Shown here: positions 17,870 through 26,409 of the stretch, in pieces
Position numbering within the stretch: position 1 is the stretch's first letter
Layout: each line of letters starts with the position of its first letter
Source of the DNA: Candidatus Roizmanbacteria bacterium RIFCSPHIGHO2_02_FULL_38_11
GTDB lineage: Bacteria; Patescibacteriota; Microgenomatia; UBA1406; GWC2-37-13
DNA: 34,178 nt
Direction: 5' to 3'
Assembly: GCA_001788015.1 (NCBI GenBank)
Contig: MFZO01000031.1
Span: forward strand, 10,803-44,980
Position numbers and translations under genes: made by a program
Notes under the pieces: generated by a model
The model's input: the letters and a program-made list of their open reading frames with translations, nothing else
What the model was told of the DNA's origin: nothing
Databases searched by the model: none

Positions 17870-18433
17870 ATGATAAAAGGAGTATTAGAAGATTCATTCG
17901 AAAAACTTGCCGAGCAAGGAGTAACCCAGACAAAAAAAGTTGTCAAATCTACCGTTAAACAGGTTGCATCTACTATCAGCCCCACCAAGATGTGGGAGCA
18001 AATCCTCGGTTTAGACTCAGATAGCGACATAACCTCCGAGAATGGCAACGCAACCTCGGCGGTTGAGGAGCGAAGCGGGAGAACCGCCGAGGTTAAAAAA
18101 ACCGGCAACAATACTCCTCTCAACTTAGAGAAACTCGGAAAATCTTATCAAGATAAGGAAAAACAAAAAACCGAAGCCTTACGTCAAAGATTATTTCAGC
18201 TGGTAAAACACGGAGAGGAGAAGGTTTTACTGGAGAGAAAACAAGAAGAAGAGGAAAAAAAACAAAAAGAGACCTATGAAGCTCAAGAGAAAAAACGAAG
18301 AGAGGAAGAAAAGAAAAAAAAAGATCAAGCAACAGAAATACCGAAAGGAAAGGTGAGAAGAAGCATCTTTTCTCCCAAGAAAGTCGCCCAACGCCAGCAC
18401 GCCGAAACCAAACCCTCTACCGGCAAACAATAA
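17870..18433 (+). CDS. Hypothetical charged/coiled-coil protein
   Basis: Long Glu/Lys-rich C-terminal coiled coil; palindromic element embedded at 18052-18094. Confidence 0.6.
   Translation: MIKGVLEDSFEKLAEQGVTQTKKVVKSTVKQVASTISPTKMWEQILGLDSDSDITSENGNATSAVEERSGRTAEVKKTGNNTPLNLEKLGKSYQDKEKQKTEALRQRLFQLVKHGEEKVLLERKQEEEEKKQKETYEAQEKKRREEEKKKKDQATEIPKGKVRRSIFSPKKVAQRQHAETKPSTGKQ
18052..18094. repeat. Palindromic element copy 3, embedded in frame in hypothetical CDS
   Basis: AACCTCGGCGGTT (18052-18064) / AACCGCCGAGGTT (18082-18094) perfect inverted repeat around GAGGAGCGAAGCGGGAG; encodes TSAVEERSGRTAEV. Confidence 0.9.
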
Positions 18434-18552
18434 ACAACTCATTCCTATTATTTTTTATTTAATTTCCTTTAGCGTCCTTTAAAATCCTCTAAAAATAGAA
18501 TAACCTTCCGAACCTGCGAGTATGTGCTAAAATAAGGTGTTCATTCAAAATT

Positions 18553-18627
18553 CGGGGATTGGCGCAGCGGTAGCGCGCACGGTTCGGGACCGTGAGGCCG
18601 TGAGTTCAAATCTCACATCCCCGACCA
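18553..18627 (+). tRNA. tRNA-Pro (CGG anticodon), CCA encoded
   Basis: CGGGGAT acceptor pairs ATCCCCG; anticodon arm CACGG-TTCGGGA-CCGTG; T arm GTGAG-TTCAAAT-CTCAC; C1-G72 typical of bacterial tRNA-Pro; terminal ACCA. Extended -10 TGCTAAAAT at 18525-18533. Confidence 0.93.
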
Positions 18628-19267
18628 AGCGATTTAGGCGGGCGGGACCGAGAAGTAGTGGGTTCAACTCCCGCCGTCCGGACATTAGAATCCGTTTTCG
18701 AGCTAAGATTTGGATGATAAATACTTTAAAACTATAGGTTTATCCAATTGCTGGCTTAAACCAAAGGCAAAAACAAGTAATTTTTTGATTTTACGTTTAG
18801 TAAGCTATTTATTCGGATTTTGAGAAGGATTTTTGAGATAAATCAGATTAGTTGCGATAAATTCTGGATTTTTAACTTTTTTTCTAGCGAAAAAAACAAA
18901 GTTCAGAGCAAAATGACAGTTTAATCCAAATTCTAGCAGTCGGCTAAAAAAAGTGCTAAACCTTATCTTATTTTTTTCTAGGCTGTCAAATCAATCCAAA
19001 TTTAATTAATTCTTTAATTTAACCTCTCATTTCTTCCTAAACTCATTGAGTTTATTAACAGTAGACTAAAATTACTATTCTGCTCTAAACCACTTATGAT
19101 TTCCAGAAGTCAGGTTTAACTCGTATTAATTTAACGGTCTAAAATGCGATTCTTAATCGTTATTTTTTTCTAAATTTCTAAACTAAATGTTTCTCTTAAA
19201 TTTTTGGGTCACTTTTGACTATGAATTTGATATTACTATAAGATAGTACTTTGAGTTTGGTGCATAC

Positions 19268-19377
19268 GTCATTCTGGTGATCCCGGCAAAGGTGGGAGCA
19301 TCCAGAATCGTTGTTAAACAATTTGTAAAGTCTGGACAAGACGGGTACAGGACTGTAACCCGTCAATCCCGAATGAC
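19268..19377. repeat. GTCATTC...GAATGAC inverted-repeat element
   Basis: GTCATTCTGGTGATCCCGG...CAATCCCGAATGAC. Confidence 0.65.
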
Positions 19378-19465
19378 AAATTGACCGTATATTAAGCAAT
19401 GACTCCGTTACTCTAAAAAAAATACGTAAGAGTTCACGGTCTTTGACATAACTATATCATTCTAT

Positions 19466-19561
19466 GTCATTTCGAGCGATGAGTTTTGGAGTCGAGAAAT
19501 CTCATTCAACAGCGTATATAGGTTCTGTTGTGCTAGATCCCTCGACTTCGCTCGGGATGAC
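19466..19561. repeat. GTCATTTCGAGCG...CGCTCGGGATGAC inverted-repeat element
   Basis: Terminal inverted repeats GTCATTTCGAGCG / CGCTCGGGATGAC. Confidence 0.75.
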
Positions 19562-19848
19562 ATTGTGTCAAGAAGCGTGAATAGTTACAAAAATACTCAA
19601 CACCAGAATTATGGCAAAAAATAAATGTTAAAAAACAAAGCGGTATTTTTTTCAACTTTCGCTTAAAATAAAATAATTGGGTTGCCAATTTTTACAATTC
19701 AACACATAATTAATTACCGACCTATATCAATATTAGTGGAATTGCAAAAACGCAAGCGCATCGGATCGTGTCCCGATTTAATCGATATTCCTCCGGGGTG
19801 AAAATGAGAAAGAGCTAGAACCTGTTGCAGAACCTTATACTTTAAACC

Positions 19849-19942
19849 GTCATTGCGAGCGAAACAAAGTGAAGCGAAGAAAACTCAAAATAATTATAAA
19901 GATTGCTACGTCCCCCGCCAAAGGCGGGGTCCTCGCAATGAC
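19849..19942. repeat. GTCATTGCGAG...CTCGCAATGAC inverted-repeat element
   Basis: Perfect 11-bp terminal inverted repeat GTCATTGCGAG / CTCGCAATGAC with internal CCCCGCCAAAGGCGGGG hairpin. Confidence 0.85.
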
Positions 19943-20146
19943 ACCGTTACGAGTTTCGTAATTCACATTTTAAATATTGATTACTAAGAATTTCGATATT
20001 CTAAATTCAGTTTTATCAAATATTTTGTTCAACTTTGATTGGTCAATTTTATTTAACGTTAATAAATTTACATCAAACTAAATATTTAACTAGATCAATT
20101 TTATTGACCTTTTGCAATTAACAGGCTAAGGTGTATACTTAACTTC

Positions 20147-21550
20147 ATGAAACTTTACAACACCCTCACAAGACAAATCGAGGAATTCAAACCGATAGAA
20201 CCAAATAAAGTCAAATTCTACCACTGCGGTCCTACTGTCTATTGGGTGCAGCATATCGGAAACTTGCGCGCTATGACCTGGGCGGACCTCATAAGACGCA
20301 GTCTCACTTTTTTAGGCTTTCAAGTAATTTTCGTTAGAAATTACACCGACGTTGGACATCTGACGAGCGACCAGGATGAGGGTGAAGATAAGATGGAAAA
20401 GGGTGCAAAAAGAGAAGGTTTGACGCCAGATCAAATAGCCGAAAAGTATATCAATATTTTTGACGCTGACACTCAAAAACTAAACATTATTCCTCCCAGC
20501 CACAGACCTAGAGCTACCGTATATATCCAAAAAATGATTGAAATGGTTAAAATCCTTCTGGCTAAAAACCATGCCTATGTTGCAGAACAGGCTATCTATT
20601 TTGATGTAAGCACATTTAGAAACTATAATCAGCTCAATAAGCAAAAAATCGACTTAAATATTGCCGGTGGCGGAAAAGGCAAGATAGAAGATAAACAAAA
20701 AAGGCACTTTTCGGACTTTGCGCTTTGGTTTTTTAAGAAAGGCGCTCATAAAAATGCACTTCAGACCTGGCAGTCACCTTGGGGAGAAGGCTTTCCGGGT
20801 TGGCATATTGAGTGTAGCGTCATGGCGAAAAGCCTTCTAGGAAACACTATCGATATTCATATGGGTGGTGTGGAGCATATACCTGTCCATCATACCAATG
20901 AAATTGCCCAAAGCGAGGCAGCCAATGGCGTAAAGTTTGTGAACTATTGGTTACACAACGAACATCTCAATATTGACGGAGGAAAGATGGCAAAATCCCA
21001 GGGAACCGGCTTAACTCTATCCGATGTAATCAATAAAGGATTTGATCCTTTAGATTTGCGCTATTTTTATTTATCAGCTCATTATAGAGCGAAACAAAAC
21101 TTTACCTGGGAAGCGTTGTCGGCCTCGCAAATTGCATATAAAAAACTCAAAGAATATGCCGTTGTCTTGAAAAAACAGATTTTACGCAGTCAACTTTCAC
21201 AGGAAAAATTATCTCAATTGGATCAGTACCGTCAAAATTTTATTATTAATATCTCCACTGACTTTCAGATACCTCAAGCGCTAGCAGGTATGTGGGAAAT
21301 GCTAAAATCTAATATTCCTTCGACTGACAAACTCGACCTTCTCCTCGAATTCGACAAGGTATTTGGCCTCAACTTAGACAAAGTTCAAGAGGATAAAATC
21401 CCAAAAGACATCCTTGAAATCGCAGAAAAAAGAGAAGAAGCTAGAAGAAAAGGAGATTTTACCTTATCCGACAATCTCCGAAAACAAATAGCTGATCAGG
21501 GATATACAATCGAAGACTTGGAGAAAGGATTTAAAATAAAGAAGTCCTGA
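20147..21550 (+). CDS. cysS: Cysteinyl-tRNA synthetase
   Basis: [64 protein letters not shown]. Confidence 0.95.
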   Translation: MKLYNTLTRQIEEFKPIEPNKVKFYHCGPTVYWVQHIGNLRAMTWADLIRRSLTFLGFQVIFVRNYTDVGHLTSDQDEGEDKMEKGAKREGLTPDQIAEKYINIFDADTQKLNIIPPSHRPRATVYIQKMIEMVKILLAKNHAYVAEQAIYFDVSTFRNYNQLNKQKIDLNIAGGGKGKIEDKQKRHFSDFALWFFKKGAHKNALQTWQSPWGEGFPGWHIECSVMAKSLLGNTIDIHMGGVEHIPVHHTNEIAQSEAANGVKFVNYWLHNEHLNIDGGKMAKSQGTGLTLSDVINKGFDPLDLRYFYLSAHYRAKQNFTWEALSASQIAYKKLKEYAVVLKKQILRSQLSQEKLSQLDQYRQNFIINISTDFQIPQALAGMWEMLKSNIPSTDKLDLLLEFDKVFGLNLDKVQEDKIPKDILEIAEKREEARRKGDFTLSDNLRKQIADQGYTIEDLEKGFKIKKS

Positions 21551-21564
21551 AAACACATAAAAAA

Positions 21565-21900
21565 ATGAAAATTACTTACCATGAAATTTTATTCGAAGTT
21601 GTTTCTGTATTAAATAAAAAAATAAGAGCCACGAAAGTTTATTGGAATGATGTTATAATTATTAAGCATAAAGATTTAACTAATCTGGAACAGGAAGTTA
21701 AAAAAGGATTAAATCAAGCTGAATTAGTTGAGATAAGTAAATTAGACAAAACTGTTTATCTTTATTATAAGAAGATTAATAAAAAATATATTTGCGTAGT
21801 AGCAAAGCATCTAAACGAGCATGGTTTTGTTATTACGGCTCATATTGCAACTAGATTGAGGAAAGGAAAAATAATATGGCAAAAAAGCAAAAAAAAGTAA
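21565..21900 (+). CDS. DUF4258-like putative toxin
   Basis: Small basic protein ending VITAHIATRLRKGKIIW, paired and overlapping with a DUF2283-like ORF. Confidence 0.45.
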   Translation: MKITYHEILFEVVSVLNKKIRATKVYWNDVIIIKHKDLTNLEQEVKKGLNQAELVEISKLDKTVYLYYKKINKKYICVVAKHLNEHGFVITAHIATRLRKGKIIWQKSKKK

Positions 21901-22160
21901 GGTTTAATTTTTTTTTAGATCCTATCGGCAATACATTTAGCATTTGGTGGGACGACAAAAATAAAGAAGCTTATTCTGATTTTTCCGACTTTTCCGACGA
22001 TGTAATTGTCTATGATAACAACAACAAACCAATCGGAATAGAAAAAATTAATTTCTTTCCATCCGAAATAAAGGATAAAATAGCCATCAAAGCAATAAAA
22101 AGCTATCTCAAATTTTTGCCAATACCTGAAGAGGAATTGAAATTACTGTTGCAAAAATAA
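21876..22160 (+). CDS. DUF2283-like putative antitoxin partner
   Basis: Acidic small protein; FFLDPIGNTFSIWW...DDVIVYDNNNKPIGIEKINF resembles DUF2283; overlaps previous ORF by 25 nt. Confidence 0.45.
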   Translation: MAKKQKKVRFNFFLDPIGNTFSIWWDDKNKEAYSDFSDFSDDVIVYDNNNKPIGIEKINFFPSEIKDKIAIKAIKSYLKFLPIPEEELKLLLQK

Positions 22161-22177
22161 AAAACATCTGTTATATT
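22149..22177 (+). promoter_or_regulatory. Predicted sigma-70-type promoter for attenuator 1
   Basis: TTGCAA (22149-22154) - 17 nt - TATATT (22172-22177). Confidence 0.6.
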
Positions 22178-22189
22178 ATTCAATTAATC

Positions 22190-22240
22190 ATGAAAACTAA
22201 GGTTTATTCAAACATTTTCGTCCTCCTCATTAACCCGTAA
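22190..22240 (+). CDS. Putative attenuator leader peptide 1: MKTKVYSNIFVLLINP
   Basis: 16-codon ORF starting ~6 nt after predicted TSS, hydrophobic/branched-chain-rich IFVLLI, ends 4 nt before the antiterminator arm. Confidence 0.6.
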   Translation: MKTKVYSNIFVLLINP

Positions 22241-22244
22241 ATCC

Positions 22245-22304
22245 GGCGGGAGGATGAATTGATTAAACGATTCAATATTTTCCCGCCAATAGGCGGGTTT
22301 TTTT
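22245..22304 (+). promoter_or_regulatory. Attenuator 1: antiterminator / intrinsic terminator hairpins
   Basis: GGCGGGA (22245-22251) can pair with TCCCGCC (22281-22287), enclosing a second 7-bp stem TGAATTG/CGATTCA; alternatively CCCGCC-aata-GGCGGG (22282-22297) followed by T7 forms an intrinsic terminator 3 nt before the CDS. Confidence 0.75.
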
Positions 22305-22307
22305 ATT

Positions 22308-23741
22308 ATGGGAAACAATATAGAAGAGTTAAGAAAAGAGTTAAAAAAGGGCGCAGGACGTTCCGTTGATACTATATCCTCTCAACTTAGGGCAACCACA
22401 GATATATTATTTAAAGCTGCAGAACAATCCAGTCCCCTACTAGACAGAGATTATTGGTTAAAACAAGGATTCACACTGAAAGGATGGGGAGGCCCGATTG
22501 AATTAATGGTTGGCCCTAGGGTTATAAATGAACAAAGATTTGCTCAAGCTGTAGAAAATACGGTTTTTATAGATGGATTACTAAACTTAGCCGCTGCCTT
22601 TATTTTCTCAGATCCGATAAAAAGACAGGAAATGTTAGCTACTCTTCCTCCATTTGAAAGAAAAATTGTGGAAGTTTATTTTGGCCCAGATTATAACCCT
22701 CAAAGAACTTTAGGAGTGTTGGAATCACAACCATACTACGGCAGACTTGATCAGCTTATTACCACTCCTGAAGTACCAAAATCTCAATCGCAGTTTGATT
22801 ACGAAGAAAATAATATTAATGTTGGCTTAGCTCCCATAGAAATGAATAGAAATGGTCCCGAAGGAATTTGGTTTACGCATGTAGCTCAAGATATATATGA
22901 AAAATTATATGGAATTGAACCACCAATCACAGCTTTAAATTTTATAATCCGGCTACTTAGGAAAACAGCTAAGAGATCTGGAAACGCAAATCCGCTAATA
23001 GGATTGGTCGCTCCAACTGATTCTGTAGTCTCAATTGTAGAACTACAATATATAGCTGACGCTCTAAATAGTATGGGACTGGGCTTTCGTAGCCTTTACG
23101 GTGAAACCGACGAGTTGGAAGTTTCTGGTACTGATGTGTTTCTTAGGCGTGAAAGATTGTCAGGTATTTGGCGAAATTGGGGTGTGCAAATTCAAGGAGA
23201 ACCTGATAAATCCTTAGCTATCTATCGTACTGGAATTGCTGTTTTAAATCCTCCTTATAGTTTCGTCGGGGGATTAAAAGCGCTCTTTGCGGTAATATCA
23301 ACCGATCCAGAATTCCGAGCTAAATTACCCAAAGAAACATTAAATTATATAGATAAGTTGATACCAACTACACGCTTATTAACCAAAGCAGAGGATTTTG
23401 ACCAAATTCCAAGAGGTAATTATATTTATAAACCTGCCTTCGCTTCCCATGGTGATGGTGTTACTAGTGATCCGGAGGCTGCATTTAGTGCAGTAAGAGA
23501 TCAGGGCACGCCGTTTGTAGCTCAAGCAAAAATCCCTCCCGAAGATCCTTCTATTGGTACCTTAATCCTTGATGAAGGTGCACAATTAACTAATTTACCT
23601 ATGTTGGCGGATTTTAATAACTACGTTGGTCATATTCCTGGACAAACTAAAGTAGCTCAATTAGTAGTTACTCGTTTTAAAGCAACCCATCCAATTAATG
23701 TAGCAAAAGGTGGAGGATTGGGATCTGGATATCCTATTTAA
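22308..23741 (+). CDS. Circularly permuted ATP-grasp-like ligase, paralog A
   Basis: PIEMNRNGPEG (E-x-N...P-x-G), NPPYSFVGGLKALFAVIS, YIYKPAFASHGDGV, FVAQAKI, terminal INVAKGGGLGSGYPI; close paralog of 27755-29194. Confidence 0.65.
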   Translation: MGNNIEELRKELKKGAGRSVDTISSQLRATTDILFKAAEQSSPLLDRDYWLKQGFTLKGWGGPIELMVGPRVINEQRFAQAVENTVFIDGLLNLAAAFIFSDPIKRQEMLATLPPFERKIVEVYFGPDYNPQRTLGVLESQPYYGRLDQLITTPEVPKSQSQFDYEENNINVGLAPIEMNRNGPEGIWFTHVAQDIYEKLYGIEPPITALNFIIRLLRKTAKRSGNANPLIGLVAPTDSVVSIVELQYIADALNSMGLGFRSLYGETDELEVSGTDVFLRRERLSGIWRNWGVQIQGEPDKSLAIYRTGIAVLNPPYSFVGGLKALFAVISTDPEFRAKLPKETLNYIDKLIPTTRLLTKAEDFDQIPRGNYIYKPAFASHGDGVTSDPEAAFSAVRDQGTPFVAQAKIPPEDPSIGTLILDEGAQLTNLPMLADFNNYVGHIPGQTKVAQLVVTRFKATHPINVAKGGGLGSGYPI

Positions 23742-23760
23742 AAATCTAAACTAATTTACA

Positions 23761-24912
23761 ATGATAAAAAATAAAAATTCAGAACAAATAAAAATAAGGA
23801 ATTGGGTCGAAAAAAATAAAAATTCAGTCATAAAAAATTTAATCAATTTGGTTGATATTAACACCTGGACAAAAAATAAACATGGGATTAACAAAGCTTA
23901 TGGATATTTGGAGAAAGACCTTTTTAAAAAAATTCCAGATTATTCAATAAAAAAGTATAAACAAAATAATTTAGGAGATCTACTATATCTCATCCCCAAA
24001 AATGCATTAAAAAAAAAGCCAATAATTCTTTTATCCTGCCATATAGATACGGTTTATGAAATAAATAGACAAAAAATAAAGCAAACTAAGGATAAACTAT
24101 TCGGACCCGGTACCTGTGATATGAAAGGTGGATTAATTGTTGCAATTTATTCGCTACTTGGGCTTAAAGAGTTGTTCAATAATCAGGAAAATATCCAATT
24201 ATTAATATCTCCAGACGAAGAAATCGGATCTACCGCCTATAGAGAAATTAGGAAAAAGATTTATCAGTCTGTTGATTATGCTTTTATTTTTGAAAGTTGC
24301 GGAGATAAAGATGAATTGGTACAAGAAAGAAAATCAATCTATCAATTAAGACTTAACACTAAAGGAGATGGTGGTCACGCGGGGTATTACGTAAACAAAA
24401 ACAAAAGCGCAATAACGACTATGATGTCTGTCTTATTAAAATTGGACAAATTAAACAATGCTATTTCAAATAGTTCCATCAATATTGGAGTCATCAAGGG
24501 TGGCACTCAAGCCAATGTTATTCCTGAATATGCAGAAGCGATAGTCGACGTGCGTTGTTTCGGGGACAACAACATGAGGAATTTATTAAATGAAATAAAG
24601 CTAATATCCGGATCTGAAAAAGTTAATGTTGAAACTATTATAGGTATCCCCGCCATGTCAGTCGATGATAAAAAATTAAAAAAAATCCTTTCCCTTTTAA
24701 AAAATTCCTTTAGAAAAGAAAATCTAAATTTACGATTTGAAAAACGGGGTGGTGGATCTGACGCTAACCAAATATCTCAGTATGGAGCTTTATGTTTGGA
24801 TGGATTTGGTCCGAAGGGTAATTTCTCTCACAGCAGCAAGGAGTATGTCTATGTGGATAGTATTTTTCAAAAAATCCGACTGATGGTTAATATTTTATCT
24901 AAATTTATCTGA
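23761..24912 (+). CDS. M20 family metallopeptidase/amidohydrolase (ArgE/DapE/CPG2-like)
   Basis: LLSCHIDTVYE, GPGTCDMKGGLIVAIYSL, LISPDEEIGS, KGDGGHAGYY, IKGGTQANVIPEYAEAIVDVR. Confidence 0.9.
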   Translation: MIKNKNSEQIKIRNWVEKNKNSVIKNLINLVDINTWTKNKHGINKAYGYLEKDLFKKIPDYSIKKYKQNNLGDLLYLIPKNALKKKPIILLSCHIDTVYEINRQKIKQTKDKLFGPGTCDMKGGLIVAIYSLLGLKELFNNQENIQLLISPDEEIGSTAYREIRKKIYQSVDYAFIFESCGDKDELVQERKSIYQLRLNTKGDGGHAGYYVNKNKSAITTMMSVLLKLDKLNNAISNSSINIGVIKGGTQANVIPEYAEAIVDVRCFGDNNMRNLLNEIKLISGSEKVNVETIIGIPAMSVDDKKLKKILSLLKNSFRKENLNLRFEKRGGGSDANQISQYGALCLDGFGPKGNFSHSSKEYVYVDSIFQKIRLMVNILSKFI

Positions 24913-24916
24913 AGAC

Positions 24917-26398
24917 ATGGATACGCAATTACAACTTCAACAAGTCGAGTCAAAAGGCGCTCTAACTAACATCGACGCCAGCTTTGTCTACAGACATAGA
25001 TTTATACTTTCTCTTTTACAAAAAATGTCTTTTTATCAGCGACTTGATCTAAAAAATGAACTAGATCAATATACTAATAAACTGGGTTTTCATCACTATA
25101 AACATGACATTCATATTCCTCTTATACCATTGATATTAGATCGGTCTCAAATCGTCAAACAGCTCAAAGATCTCGAATTTATATTACATGCGTTAGGCAA
25201 ATTTGAGAATTATGCATTCTCTCATTCCGGCAAAGGATTACTCAAGTCAATCTCTTCTTCAGCACCAGAAGAGTGGATCACTCTTATGAGAATAGCTCAG
25301 CGTGAGCCTCTGCAGTCAAAAAAAATGAGAAACAAGAGGTTTGATTGTTTTATCCGTGATGGTAATTTAATTGTTTTAGAGCTAAATTCAATCTGCCCGC
25401 AGGGAATACTCCCTTTTTACATTCTTGAGGAAAGGCGCCAAATGCTTTATAACAAACTAGGAATTGAGGGACCTATAAAAGTAGATATCATTAAGGAACT
25501 ATTGAATTGGTTTCTTAATGAACATAAGTTTAGAAATCCCAGTGAAGTAGTAAAAAATATTGGAATTATTTTTGAAACGAAAGAAGAACCGGGCTTTCAG
25601 TTTCCTATTTTTTCTCGCTTACTTAAAAAAAAGGCTTTAGAAGTATATGGTTTGAATCTTAATGTTTACCTAGGAAGTCCTCAACAAGTTTCATTAAATA
25701 ATAAAAAAAATAAGATGTATCTTAAGGGTAAGCCTATTGATGTGCTCTGGAAAAATGCTATCACTTCATTAGATTATGACTTCAGTTCTTATGGTTGTAA
25801 GAAAAGTAAAAGTAAACTTGACGTAAAAGATTTTCTAACTATTATCTCAAACTCAGATAGATTTACTGTCATCAATTCAGAGAGATCAAGGTTTTTTAGT
25901 TTCAAAAAAATATTTGCATATCTCTCAAACCCGTTATTGCAGGCTACCATAAAACTTTCTGGTGAAGAAAAGCTAGCTATAAAAAAACACATACCTCAAA
26001 CATTTGACATATCAAACTGCAATAGGAACTTTCTTTTGCAATATAAAGACCAACTGATAGTTAAGGACGCATTAGGCTCTTATGGTAATGGAATCTATTT
26101 CGGAAAAAATTATTCATCTGCAGAGTGGAAAAAATTAGTTGATACTTTTAAGAAAGACAATAATTTTATCGTTCAGGAATATCTTGATTATAAAAAAAAT
26201 CAACTTCCAATAATTGATATAGACAAAGAGGGTAGAATAGCGATTGAAAACCTCGTTGCCGATTTTAATCCACAACACATCAATGGTGCCTTTTTAGGTT
26301 CTGGTTGGTCTAGATTTAAGAAATATCAGGAAAGCAGTAAATTAGCACCTTTAAATTTAAGTTCTGGCGGTGGTCAAATATGTGTCGAATTAGTTTAG
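24917..26398 (+). CDS. ATP-grasp-like protein, distant third member
   Basis: LIVLELNSICPQG (E-x-N...P-x-G), VLWKNAI, LIVKDALGSYGNGIYFGKN, FIVQEYLDYKK, terminal LNLSSGGGQICVELV parallels the paralog A/B C-termini. Confidence 0.6.
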   Translation: MDTQLQLQQVESKGALTNIDASFVYRHRFILSLLQKMSFYQRLDLKNELDQYTNKLGFHHYKHDIHIPLIPLILDRSQIVKQLKDLEFILHALGKFENYAFSHSGKGLLKSISSSAPEEWITLMRIAQREPLQSKKMRNKRFDCFIRDGNLIVLELNSICPQGILPFYILEERRQMLYNKLGIEGPIKVDIIKELLNWFLNEHKFRNPSEVVKNIGIIFETKEEPGFQFPIFSRLLKKKALEVYGLNLNVYLGSPQQVSLNNKKNKMYLKGKPIDVLWKNAITSLDYDFSSYGCKKSKSKLDVKDFLTIISNSDRFTVINSERSRFFSFKKIFAYLSNPLLQATIKLSGEEKLAIKKHIPQTFDISNCNRNFLLQYKDQLIVKDALGSYGNGIYFGKNYSSAEWKKLVDTFKKDNNFIVQEYLDYKKNQLPIIDIDKEGRIAIENLVADFNPQHINGAFLGSGWSRFKKYQESSKLAPLNLSSGGGQICVELV

Positions 26399-26409
26399 AT
26401 TGATAAAAT

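Noticed and set aside
18537-18737. 66-aa ORF 'MFIQNSGIGAAVARTVRDREAVSSNLTSPT...'
   Set aside because: It is a spurious translation through the tRNA-Pro gene and downstream tRNA-like remnant.
19191-19399. 67-aa minus-strand ORF in the non-coding gap
   Set aside because: It reads through a GTCATTC...GAATGAC repeat element with no protein-family signal.
22282-22304. Attenuator 1 as merely another CCCGCC-GGCGGG intergenic repeat
   Set aside because: A similar hairpin exists at ~19913, but the competing upstream arm, leader ORF, promoter and T7 tract, plus the same architecture with different sequence at 27591-27741, make a regulatory role more likely.
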